DNA of 64,000 nucleotides from assembly GCF_001577835.2 (NCBI RefSeq), contig NC_029516.1:94647840-94711839 (forward strand). The letters are read 5' to 3'. Position numbers and translations under genes: made by a program. The notes under the pieces are model-generated. The model searched no databases and was not told the DNA's origin. It worked only from the letters and a program-made list of their open reading frames with translations. How positions within the stretch are numbered: position 1 is the stretch's first letter; each line of letters begins with the position of its first letter. Of this stretch, positions 10,239-21,700 are shown in pieces. This stretch comes from Coturnix japonica. Lineage: Eukaryota; Chordata; Aves; Galliformes; Phasianidae.

Positions 10239-13200
10239 ATGTATTTCCTTATCACTGTGGAAACACTGATGGGTGGACCCCTGCGTTTTTATCAGCTTGG
10301 TAAGTTTCCTCTACTTGTACACTGGGAGAGAGGTAGAACTGCTGGCTTTTCACTATGACTCCTCCTGAGTTACTGAAGTAAGATGCCTTGATGTTATTAT
10401 CTCTAGAATTTGACTGACAGAATCAAATATCTAGTATGTTATATTCTGCATATACCATTCTATAAATAAACCAGATTTTCCCCTTAGAAAAATATTGCTT
10501 TGAAACAGCGTACTGAATCTCTAAATATATAATAGTGAGCTTTTATTGACTACATTATTTTTCATGTCCTTATTTTTTTCCTAAGGACTCCTTATAAGGT
10601 CACGGAGTTAGCAAGTGTAATGTAGTTTGTTGGCTATTATGTGATGGGAGTGGGAAAGAGTTCTAATACTTATGTTTTCCTTTTTGTTTCCCTTTTATAA
10701 AGAATCAAGTAGTAAGTGATGGGGGGTTTCCAACTACCTTTGTTAATCATGTTTGTTGAAACAAAGTTACTGAAGCAGCTTGAATTCTAGAGGAACTGGG
10801 TTTGTTTTGAAAGGGGTGAGGTATTCAAACATCACAAGTACAGAGAGAAAAGGAAAACATCTGTGTCAACAGGAATTCCTTCAGCAAGACAGCTGACATG
10901 AGGTGTCTGGGATAAGGAAGAAAGGCAAATGACTGTTTGCATTTCCTAATCCAAAGAGGGTACTCATTGGAAGTGTGTCATTACTAGAGCCTGCATACTG
11001 ATGCTGTGTTCTCAGTGTGCTAAAGGCTGTGTGAACACAAATCTGAGCTTGTGTTCAGGTAACAAATAACAAAAATTAAAGTATTGCCTTATTATTCATA
11101 CCTGCAGGTTGCTTTTTCCAGACAGGTGATTTGTTGCTAGCTTGGAAGAAATGAATTGTTCTAGTTTTAATTACACATTCTTCTAGGGCTGGTGACTCCA
11201 CTACCTCCCTGGGCAGCCCATTCCACTGCCTGACCAAGAAGTATTTCCTAATGTGCAGCTTGAAGCAATTCCTTCTAGTCCTGTCACTGTTACATGACAG
11301 AAGAGGGCCATCCCCATCTCACCACAGCCTCCCTTCAGGTGGCTGTAGAGAGCAGTGAGGTCTCACTTGAGCCTCCTCTTCTCCAGGCTGAACAATCCCA
11401 GCTCCCTCAGCCACTCCTCATAAGGCCTGTGCTCCAGGCCCCTCACAGCTTCACTGCCCTTCTCTGGACACTCTCCAGGACCTCCATGTCTTTCTTGCAG
11501 CGAGGGGCCCCAAACTGAATACAGTATGTAGGTGTGGCTTCTCCAGTGCTGAATAGAGAAGTACAGTTACTTCCCTGCTCCTGTTAGCAACACTGTTTCT
11601 GATACAAGCCAGGATGCAGTTGGCATAAGATACATGTTAAAGTATTAGTCAACACAGTTCAACCAAGGTATCACGCTAGTGATATTTTGGGAATGTTGTG
11701 ATGGTTTTGAGAATCTAGATGAGAGGATGACTTTTTGCAGAGCTTATACAAGAGGATGTGGTAGTCTGGAATGTCAGAGTCTGCAAGAAGACTGGGTTCA
11801 GGAGATTGCTCTGAGAGTAGGCCTGGTTGAATGGCTGAATATGGTTTTAACTGTGCCTTGTGACAGAAGAGAAAAAATGTTTCAGCATTTTCTGATTTAT
11901 TTTTTTCTTTTCTTTTGTGGTTTTTATTTTCTTTTGCGGGCAGAGAACAGAATTGTGTAGAAAGAGTTGGAAACACAGGGTAGTGTTATAGAAACAGGGC
12001 ACAAGCTCTTATTTGGGAAGGAGAGGCCACTGAACTAGAGAGTGAGTTACATGAATTAGGTGACTGAAAACAGACGTCTGATGCCAAAGTTATATGTACA
12101 GGCTTGAGGATTCCCCACATTTAGCAAAATACATCTGTCCTTTCATTACTGAAGATGAGTCCTTAATGTTCTTCATTTTATTTCAGAAGGGTTGTAAGAT
12201 TCTGACTTAACATGGTGTTTTATGGATAAATCGGCCTTAAGCTATTAGAATCCTTAAAGACACCATTTGATAAGAGCATCTTAAGTAGATTTGTTAGAAC
12301 TGAGTCTTGAATCTCTTTTGTTGAGGATCAATTGAAGCACGAACCACAGCTAGTTAAATAACCCCAGCTCCTAGGAGCCAGGAATTGTATGAATTAACTA
12401 CAGTGGTTGGAGAAGGTGACGTCCTGTACTCTGATAGAAGGGAAGGAAGGAAGTAAACTGAGAAAAGCAGGTGGAAGAAGTTGTGGAACAAAGAACCCCA
12501 TCACATACAAAGTTAAGTCAAAGGACTGTGGAAACACTTCCACCAAAGGAATACTGAGTTTTGTCTCTGACCATAGTGGATTAATATTGCCAATAGTAAA
12601 CTAATTATCCACTAATACATAGTTTAATTTTCCAGCATTCGTCAGCATTCTGTGTGCAACTTGTTGCGGCAGCTTGCCTGGTAAGATGCTTCTATTGTCT
12701 TTCCAACACCTTTCCTAATACTGTTCAGAAGACTTGCATGTCCTCACCAAGCAGCATTTTACAGCTTCATTCTTCTTGAAGAAAGAACTTACATGAAACG
12801 CAGGGGGACAGTCCTTTGCTTTGTTGCTGTTGTGCTGAACTTGTTATTCTGCTATATGGTTGCTTCACCTGGGGGCAAATATTGGTCTTCTCTAATCAGG
12901 TTTATTGATTAGATTTGTTGCAATCTCAAATTGTGTCATTCATATTGATGATGATGATGGTTATTGTGTGTTTTCTTTTTTTTTTCCTTCCTTTTCTAGA
13001 AGAGACTCGGAGGGGGCCACTTTCTAATCTACAAATGACATCCAACAACTTTCAGCACATTTTGTCCTGGCAGGCACAAAGTGATCCAACTGTACCAACC
13101 TACTATCGTGTACTGTACAATAACCACAGGCAAGTCTTGCTTCATATAAGACACACTTTTTTTTTCTTCTCATGTTTATCAGTTCAAAATACTCAGCCTT

Positions 13201-16200
13201 GTTATTTTTTTCCTTCTGCTTTTTCCACTCCACAAAGATGCCTTCATATAACAGAGGATCCAAACTGATTGCTGTAGATTTTTAATTACTCTTTGTTTTG
13301 ATTTACAGGAAATGGAAGATTGCAAAACAGTGCTCACGAATTGCACAGCCCTTCTGTAACCTGACTGAGGATTTTGAAGTTGAGTCTGATGATTATTTTG
13401 CATTTGTTCAGAGCTTCGTAGGAACTGAAATATTCAATTCCTCTTTCCTTCGCTTTTCACCACTCTCTGATAGTAAGTTCATTTTGGATTTTGTTCCAAT
13501 TAGGTGTAAAAGTTCTGCTAGCTTTACAATAAGGCATTACAAACTATCTTTTTCTTTCTTTTATTTTAAGTGAGATAGCGTAGGTACTGAGTACACACTC
13601 TATATTTTTTCCACGTTCTCTTTTCCTTCTTTCTTTTTTTGAATAGCATACTTGGGACCCCCAGAAGTTAATGTCAGTTCCTGTCTATGCTGCATAAATA
13701 TCACCATGAAGCTGCCATCCACTCACTTAAGAAAAAATGGGAAGTTGCTGTCTTTATTTGACATATATAACTATCTCAGTTATGAAATAATACTGAAAAC
13801 AGTTGACGAAGAACATAAGGTAAAGAACTTTTGTTTCTATTTCTTTCTTTAGACAAGAAATATAGAAAGCATAAAATAGCTCTAATGGTCAGCAGATTCA
13901 CACAAGTGAACAGAAAATACTTAGAAGAAAACATAATCTTGACTTCATTATACTGCAGAGTCGCAGACCTAGGAAGGAATCCTATTTGTCCTGTATCCTC
14001 AGTTGAAAGGCCTAGCTTATGACCCATAAGGAGATGCTGGTATAATGGGGGATGGCTTGGTCTTTGCAGGCAAAGCTCAGTGAGAGGCTGCAGTCTCTGA
14101 GTGTGTAAATTTGTTGTATTTGAAACAGAGGAAATAATCCATTCCTTGTAACCAAAAACAGTAAACTGAAATTGACACTTATGCCGAACTTAGGTTAAAA
14201 AGGGAGGCGTTAGCACTGGGGCTGGCATAGCACTGGCCTAAATAGGCTAGTCAGAGAGATGACTGCCTGCATGGGAAATATTGTAGGTGTAAAGTAGGCG
14301 TCTTGACAGCTAGAACAAGTAATGAAGCAATTGTCCAGGTAAAACACTGAGTTACTATGTCAGCTTTTCCAGTTTCATGTGCCACACTCCCTCTTTTTAG
14401 GTCAACAGTTAACTTTAAAACACTCTCTTTCATAACAGAGGCCACCCGAGAAAATCACCGAAGAGTCTTTTAGTACAGTCATTGAAGAATTGTATCCGAA
14501 TAGAAATTACTGTGTGTCTGTTATGATCACTGCATCTCTAAATAAACATTCCACCCCATCAGCCTGGAAATGTGCAATTGCAGACTCCGTAGCTGAGAAA
14601 GGTAACTGTGCTGTGATGCAGAAATTGCCTTCTGTTTCCATTAGGTACCAGTGGTTTCTTTGTACTTAAGAAGGTTTACAAGTTGATTCTAAAAATACTG
14701 AGAGAGAAAGTAATTACAAAAGTGATAAACATTATGGGGATTCATAAGTGAAATATAAAACCTCATCCATTTGGGGTTACAGATCTATTGCTAATCCCAT
14801 GAACGACTGGAATCCTCACTAACTGTAGTTATCAAAGATTGGTGTAATTTCTTTCTTTAGTTTCTGATTCTAACTTGAAATTTGCTGTTGTCTTGACCTG
14901 TAGGTGTCCCTTCTATCCAAAATTATTCTGAGTAGCTGTTCTGAATGTGAAATGTGATAATTGAAAACTTCATTCATGCTTGTTTGTTTGTTTGTTTTCA
15001 CTTGCAGATTATCACAGCATCACAATTGCAGGTGCTGTATGTTTCTCATTTATTTTAGCTGCTATCCTGAAATGTCTGCATCTAGGAGGTTGTATACTTC
15101 GAAAGATATCACTTCCAGATACCTTGGTATGTAATTTTCATATTTAACCTTCCTGCTTGGAAGCAGGAAGCTTGCCATATAAAATTTCTAAGTATATGTA
15201 TTAGGTACAAGTAATGTATGTCTGTATAGTGTTTAAGTTTGCTGTTTGTTTGTATCATAGATAGTCTATAGGCTACTAAATCACACACACTTAAACAAGC
15301 ACCTTGTGGTGCACAGGAGCAGGCTGGATTCCCCAGCAGAGCACCCTGCATAAAGAGACTTTTCTAGCCTTTGAAAATTATCTAGTATATGTAAGTCCTT
15401 TGTTCAGCATATTCATTTCTTGTAGTATATCTGAGCCAGGACAATTACACCAAAACAAACGGACAAACAAAAAGAAGGATCTATAGGAATAGCTCTGGAA
15501 GAAAACTTACCCAAGGAGGAGGTTTGTCAAACACAAAGCAGTACCTGCATCACCTCCAAATGCTAAGCTATTTTCAGTCAGTTCGGTCAGTGACAGGGTT
15601 TTGTATAAGTCCATAGCTAAGGTAGGGTACAGTCTGATGCTGTGTGCCTTGACTTGAAGTGAGGGCTGTCACGTTACAGGAGTGGAGAAAAGGGAAAAGT
15701 CCTAGATGCCTTGACCTCTGCAGAAAAGCTGACAGTGTGGCACAAAGAGAATCATTTGTTTGACAGCCTCATGGTTGGGGTATTTTTTCAGACTTTCCTG
15801 TGTGAGTGTACCAGTTTGGCTTATAGTCTGTTGTTTTTTGATCCGCTTTGTTCTTTTAGGTATTGATGAAGACGTTTACCTATTTACCATGTACATTTGA
15901 ATCTGAAGAAATAGCCTCTGTAGAGATCATTTATAAAGAGGTTAAAAAAAAGGTGGAAGGATCTGTTGGGGCTGTCAGCAACGAAGATGACAGCGATGAC
16001 AGTGAAAGCGATGCCATAAGTGATCATGACTACACAAGGCGTGATATCGTACGTAGAGCACCTCAATCTTCTGATACATCTCATGTATTTGTGCAGCACT
16101 CTACGAGCAGTACATGTGATGACAGTAGCAGCCGGGTGAGTCAAAATCCAGATGATGACCCAGAAGTCTTTGAAGAAAACGAGATGGATGCTGAAGAAGA

Positions 16201-16549
16201 GAAAGACACGGATAGTGAGTTACTCAGTCCTTTGTCTGAGGAAAATTGCACCTATTCTCATAGATCAAGGAACAATGTTTGCTTTACCATAAACTTAAAG
16301 TCTGTGCTTCTGGGAATCTCTGAAGAGACTGCAGATAGTTCTGCAGCTCTCCTCTCTTCCCAAGAAGATGCCGTTGACTGGCAATGCACACACGCTGTTG
16401 AACCAAAACTCCTCGACGACACAGAAAGCGCACAGAAACCACATTGTCTAAACAGCTCTGATGTGTGGCAAATTTCATCTCGTTCTTCCACTGAGAGTGA
16501 CTCATCAGATTCAGAAATGGACCCAAAAAGTGAATACATACGAAGATGA
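10239..16549 (+). CDS. IFNAR2: Interferon alpha/beta receptor 2 (long, signalling form)
   Basis: High-affinity type I interferon binding chain, pairing with IFNAR1 at the plasma membrane and recruiting JAK1 and STAT2. Coding exons: 10239-10299, 13000-13129, 13309-13472, 13647-13819, 14439-14601, 15008-15126, 15860-16549; 1500 nt, 499 aa (human long form 515). Domain D1 is encoded by 13000-13472 ([22 protein letters not shown]) and D2 by 13647-14601 ([20 protein letters not shown]). The membrane segment ([17 protein letters not shown], about residues 235-254) is in 15008-15126. The last exon encodes an acidic tail with [13 protein letters not shown], matching human MVEVIYINRKKKV, and ends SEYIRR, matching human GYIMR with its terminal tyrosine. 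Intron phases are 1-2-1-0-1-0. The exon 3 donor is GC, not GT (13130-13131). The first coding exon is the weak point: its leader is only mildly hydrophobic, and a rival leader lies at 12793. Everything from 13000 on is secure. Read-through past 15126 would add a few residues and give a short, tailless form. Confidence 0.93.
11186..11625 (-). mobile_element. CR1 LINE internal fragment
   Basis: In reverse orientation it holds the CR1 ORF2 3' region: CTACCTCCCTGGGCAGCC, then CTTCTCCAGGCTGAACAATC, then TCCATGTCTTTCTTGCAGCG. The 3' tail is missing. It lies in the IFNAR2 intron between exons 2 and 3. Confidence 0.9.
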
Positions 16550-17300
16550 ATAACAGAACCACTAATAATTTGTAGCATACCAATAGATATCATCCAGCTT
16601 AGCCATTTCTGGACTGAATAGACAGATCTGATCTTTTTGTCATTTTTATTTCTTTTTAACATTCTGAAAACATATACCCATGTACCAGAAATACACAGGA
16701 CTTATTTGTAACAAATATTTCTATGACCTTTCCAGGTATTAATCAGGTTATGTTACCTACAGAAGAATGAAGAGCGCTGTTAGGATGTAGCAGAAAAAGG
16801 GAGGTGTTATTTTGTTATGAAGTTAAATACCATATTGTACCTTTTAGCTGTAACATAGTAAATACTTTCTATAAACCCAAGTGAGGAGGTAGCTCATAGA
16901 GCTGGGAGATTTGAGCGGGCTGCCTTTTAACCTGCCTGTTTTTTAGTGTGAAAGGGCTCTGCTACCGTTCTTTAGCTCTGTTGGTGGGTTACTCTGAAAC
17001 CTGTTGCTGGGTGGGTCACAGCTAGAAGGACTGTGTTCACTGGGTTCAACTCAGTGAACTGATTTCTATATTTGCACAGAGAAAGCTGATCAAATGAAAT
17101 GACGGAGGGGTGGGGAAGGGAAGTGAAAATGCCCAGAAAAGAACACTCGAGAGTTCTTACTGTGAATCAAGGCATTATATGTATACCTTTTTAATACAAT
17201 GTTGTGTATTTGCGTACTACTTTTTAATGTTTATATGACATTTCAAAATGACTGGAGTACAAAGTTGTACTTCCAACACTTGATAAAAAGCAATTTTTTC
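16550..17300 (+). other. IFNAR2: IFNAR2 3' UTR, end unresolved
   Basis: The DNA after the stop is AT-rich and non-coding. I see no canonical AATAAA. Weaker candidates are AGTAAA near 16857, TATAAA near 16871, AATACA near 17193 and ATTAAA near 18065, so the transcript end cannot be fixed. A late site would bring it close to the IL10RB promoter. Confidence 0.5.
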
Positions 17301-17605
17301 ATACTTCTGTCTGTGAATTCTTAACAGCAATTCCTTCATGCAATTGTTAAGTTACATTTGTAGGTGTCACTTCGCCAGGTAAGAAACTCTTCTCTCTTCC
17401 TGCTGATGGGCTCAGCACTTCTCTCAGCACTTTCTGGCAGGTGGTGTGTCTGACAGTCATTCTTTTGACTGGGGGAGCTGAGGGCGATCTCTGTGGTGCT
17501 GTACCACATTTAAGAGACTGCTGCATCCAGTCAGGAATTCTGTATTGGTGGTGCTGAGAGGCACTGGGGACATTTCCACCATAAGCACTTCAAAGATGAC
17601 ATCAC

Positions 17606-17690
17606 TGAATCAACGAATGGCCCGGGTTGGAAGGGACCTCATGAAGCTCCAACCCCCTTGTCTAATGTACTGTTAGCATCATGGCAGTCC
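17606..17690 (-). mobile_element. CR1 LINE 3'-end fragment
   Basis: The 3' end in reverse is recognisable from GGCCCGGGTTGGAAGGGACC, preceded by a degraded tail octamer. Only about 85 bp remain. It lies between IFNAR2 and IL10RB. Confidence 0.85.
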
Positions 17691-18329
17691 AATTGACAGT
17701 CTTTTACTTCATCCAGTGGTCTTCCTCACTTGTTCTCCAGATGAACTTTCTTCATTGATGCATGCTCAGTAGGAGAATGCCTATTATAAGTAATTTATGG
17801 GTACCAAAATCGTAACACTTGCCCATTCAGCCATTATTTCTGGACATCTGCTCATCCTTGGATAGAGATAAGTTTGGCAACCTGTCTTTTAATGATATAT
17901 ACTGGGGTGTAGAAGATAAGGAGGATAGAGGGGAGTATCTTGACGTCTGCTTGTTGCATCCCGCTGTACTCATGGATGAGGCAGTTTGGCCTTGTGCGGC
18001 TCCTCTTGATGTTTGTTAGCCTACTTTTGTCTTCTCATTGCTGTGTTTCTTTTGCCAAAGTTCTCATTAAAACAGAACAGCCTTACAACCTGCTTTCTAG
18101 TCCACAGTGCAACATCTAAAAGCTATCACAGTTTTGCAAGCAAGAACTAATCACATAATACAACAACTCAACAGCTGTATTTCTAAAAATACGCTACTAA
18201 AATATACCGTGTAGTTCTGAAGAAGTAAATGAGCAGGTACAATTCCTCGCCAGGTGGGATCATGCCAAGTGAGTAAGTTGCAGATCTACACAAACCGACT
18301 TTGCCCCTCCATACAGCGAGGCCAGGGGA

Positions 18330-18740
18330 ACGCCAGGTGCCGCTTGCGTTTCACCTCAAGCCCTGGTGCCGCTGTGAGAGGGAATTTCCCTCAGGACAGC
18401 TGTTCCGCCTTCCCCACGCCGCCCCGCCCCGGCCCGCAGCAGTGCGGAAGGGCTGCGGGGCAGCCCCGCTGCTGGGGCAGCGCCCGACTCCGTGAGGCGG
18501 CGGCTGACGGCGGGGGGGAGCCGCCATGGCAGCCGCCGTGCGGGGCGCCCTGTGGGGCTGCGTGCTGCTGTGCGGTGAGTGCTGGAGGCCGGACAGGCGG
18601 CGTGCCCCGGGCCGGGCCGCTGCGGTGGGAGCCGGCCTGTGTGGGGAGCCGGGCTGCTGGGGATCCGCTCCTCAGCTATTGGAGCAGCGGTGGGGTGAGG
18701 CTTGTTTACGAGGTGCAGGTGTGCTGCGGTGCGGGGCAAG
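18330..18740 (+). promoter_or_regulatory. IL10RB: CpG island and IL10RB promoter
   Basis: A sharp GC-rich block around the IL10RB start codon contains an Sp1-type box (CCCCGCCCC, about 18422-18430), an ETS-like GCGGAAG (18444-18450) and a palindromic kappa-B site at 18380. No TATA box is evident, as usual for a CpG-island promoter. Confidence 0.8.
18380..18390 (+). promoter_or_regulatory. IL10RB: Palindromic NF-kappa-B site
   Basis: GGGAATTTCCC is a perfect kappa-B palindrome, and the symmetry extends to 15 bp (18378-18392). It lies about 136-146 bp upstream of the IL10RB ATG, inside the CpG island. The match to the NF-kappa-B consensus is exact; occupancy in cells is inference. Confidence 0.65.
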
Positions 18741-21700
18741 GTCTTTTCGATTTCCTTTCGGTATCAGCTGTTGCTTTATAATGATGAAGTCGTAGCTGTA
18801 ATGGACTACGGACGGTGCTGCTTGAGGACTTCCTTTACTTAATTTCAGTTTTGTTCTCGTCGCTTATGAAGAATGCAGATTAATACCACCTTTATCTGTA
18901 TGGCAGACTTCATACATCTCTTGTCTTCAAGGCTACTTCTCGTTTATCTCCCTTTTTCCAAAGGGTGACTATTAAAAGGGATGAACAAAGCATTATAGGC
19001 ATCAGCACTAATCCACGCAGTGATGATATCTGTAGGGTTTCTATTCATTCTTTTGGTTCTGTACAGAGAAGCTCTTCTGTCAGGGCCAGGTTGGATGGGG
19101 CCCTGGGCAGCCTGAGCTGGTGGGGACAGCCCTGCCCAGGGCAGGGTTGGTGTGGGTGGGCTTTGAGGTCTTCTCCAACCCAATGCATTCTGGATCTGTG
19201 GTTTGTGGTCCCCTTCAGCATGAAAAAACAAATCATCCCCTCATCCATGTTTAGCCATAGTACTACAGCAGCACCGCTGAGAAACAGATTGCATTGGCAG
19301 TCAGTGAAAGCTTGTGCAGGCAGCTTAATAGGCAACATATCATAAGTGGGAACAGTCATTGCTTGGAAGTGATGTTATTGTGAAGGCAGTACTTACTGGA
19401 AGTCATTGATGCCAGCTGATTTGTTTTTGTTGAGCAATCTTGAGACTAATGATATGTATCAGGGGTTTATTACTTGTTTAGCACATGCTAAAGTCTCTTT
19501 AAGAAAACATTTTAAAGGCTGGGATTGGAAGGGAGGGTTGTATTTATGTTATTTATGAGGAAGGCATACTAAAATGTCTGTTGCTGATTGCTCCCCCAGT
19601 GTCTGGAATAGTGCCCAAGCCTCGAAATGCAAGGATAAATTCAGTAAATTTTAGGAGTGTTTTACTATGGGACCCACCTGGGGTTCACAAAGGCAATCTA
19701 AGTTACACCGTCCAGGCCAAAAGGTAAGGCTGGCTTTTTCAGAACTGGAAACACATTTTGGAGTTGGCTGTTATGAATGAGCTGTGTGTATGTTCTTCAC
19801 TGCCTGCACAGCCATCACCTGTTGTTTGACAGCTGTAATCCTGCTGAGGAGCCTTCTCTGATCTCTCACCCCCAGCAGCATAATCTCATATTACACAGTC
19901 CCCAGTCAGCTCTTAGGCTGTGTTTCCCCAGCTCTCTCTTAGATGTATGTCTGAGGGGTCCAGCAGAATCAGTTAGAGAGCAAAGACACACATAGAGGTA
20001 TTGTCCAATACTTGCAGTCTGGTCTAATACCTAGTGTCTGTTGAATCACATCTTTGTAACCACTGCCAAGAGAAGGGCCTCTGTTTTCTGACTCATAATT
20101 CTAATCTCCAAGACTATAATGAATGTATATGTAATTTTAAAGTACTTAATGTGCATGTATATGCTAGAGATAATCTAACTTGATCTACCTTTCCTTGCCT
20201 GTGAGTCATAACTGGGTGTATTAAGAAGCAGATACGTCACTGTCCCTGTTCTCTGTCAGGAAAAATATTTTGTCCATTTTATAATTCACCCATCATTTAC
20301 TTTTTTCCCTTTTCCCCCTTCTTCCATACAGCATTTTCCCTAAGCAGAACTTTAACAATGTGAAAACCAACTTGAATGTCACAGAGTGCGACGTCTCTTC
20401 TCTGTCTGTTTATGGAGCCTACATGCTACGAGTCAGGGTGGAGGTGGAAGATGAGCACTCGGACTGGGCGGTTGTCAGGTTTAAGCCAATGGCTGACAGT
20501 AAGCCTTCTTTTAATCTGCCATGAAAATGTCATCTGCTGTTGATACACCTATAGAATGTGGCTCCACAAGAAAAGCTGTAGTGTAGAAATCAATTTTAAA
20601 TGTAATTATGTTGAAAAATAAGATGTTGCTTGTAACACTTTCATTTTTTGAAGAGGGAAGTTGCTCTCAGAAAATGTTGGAGATTCACTGTTTTACCTAT
20701 TAGCAGTGGGACTCAAAACCTTTTTGGGGGAGGTTTTATTTTGTTCTATTTTTAAAAGGAGGCATTCACAGCAAAAGTTTGATTTTTCATCAAGAAATGA
20801 TCTTAAATGTACAATACTGTCTTTCTGTTAGTGAAGTAATACAGCCCTTAGTGAGAGATATTAATCACAGGGTCCTTTAAGGTTGGAGAAGACCTCTAAG
20901 ATCACAGAATCACAAAATGGCCTGGGTTGGAAAAGGCCTCAAGGATCATGAAGCTCCACACCTCCCACCACAGGCAGGGCCACCAACTTCACATGTAATA
21001 CTAGACAAGGCTTCATTGAATTTCAGAGTAATCTTACAGCCTTGTTCTAAACATTTCTATTAGTTATCTCTCCAAAAGCACAATATTGATGTAACTTAAT
21101 CTACCCTGAACTGAAGTGCTGGAACACAGCACAATAAACAAACTACAACACTGCAAATTAATGTGGGTGTCCGAGCTCTTAGCTTGCTTGAGCTGCACTG
21201 AGTGAAGAGCAATTGTCGTGGGGCCGCATATAAAATATGTAATAATATTAAAGTGTATATATATATATAAAAAATATTTAACATAAAGAGCTCAGTCAAG
21301 ATGTACAGAAGTAATTAAAGTGTTTCAGTTCGTCAAAACAATCACAGTGAGATGCTTCACTGGAAGGTCACCTCAGGTAACAGATGTTGCAACAGTGCAG
21401 CTCAGGAGGAGAAGTGAGTAATAACGCATGGAAATAGTCCTTCCTCTCCAAGGGGTGCCCACAGCTGGAAAAAGAGAACTGAGCGAATTGAGCGTATGAT
21501 CTGCAAAAACAAATCTCTTTGAAGAGCCTTTCTACTAAGAAAGGGTTTATTTATGCCTGACTCGGGACAGAAAATTACTTTCTTCTAATACAAAAGATTT
21601 AGAGCATGAATTGTCACAGGTTATATAAAAATTCAAAACAGAAACAACGTAAAACTGAATTCTGCTCTTTGGTCTCTTCCCTATAGCGGTCATTGGGCCA

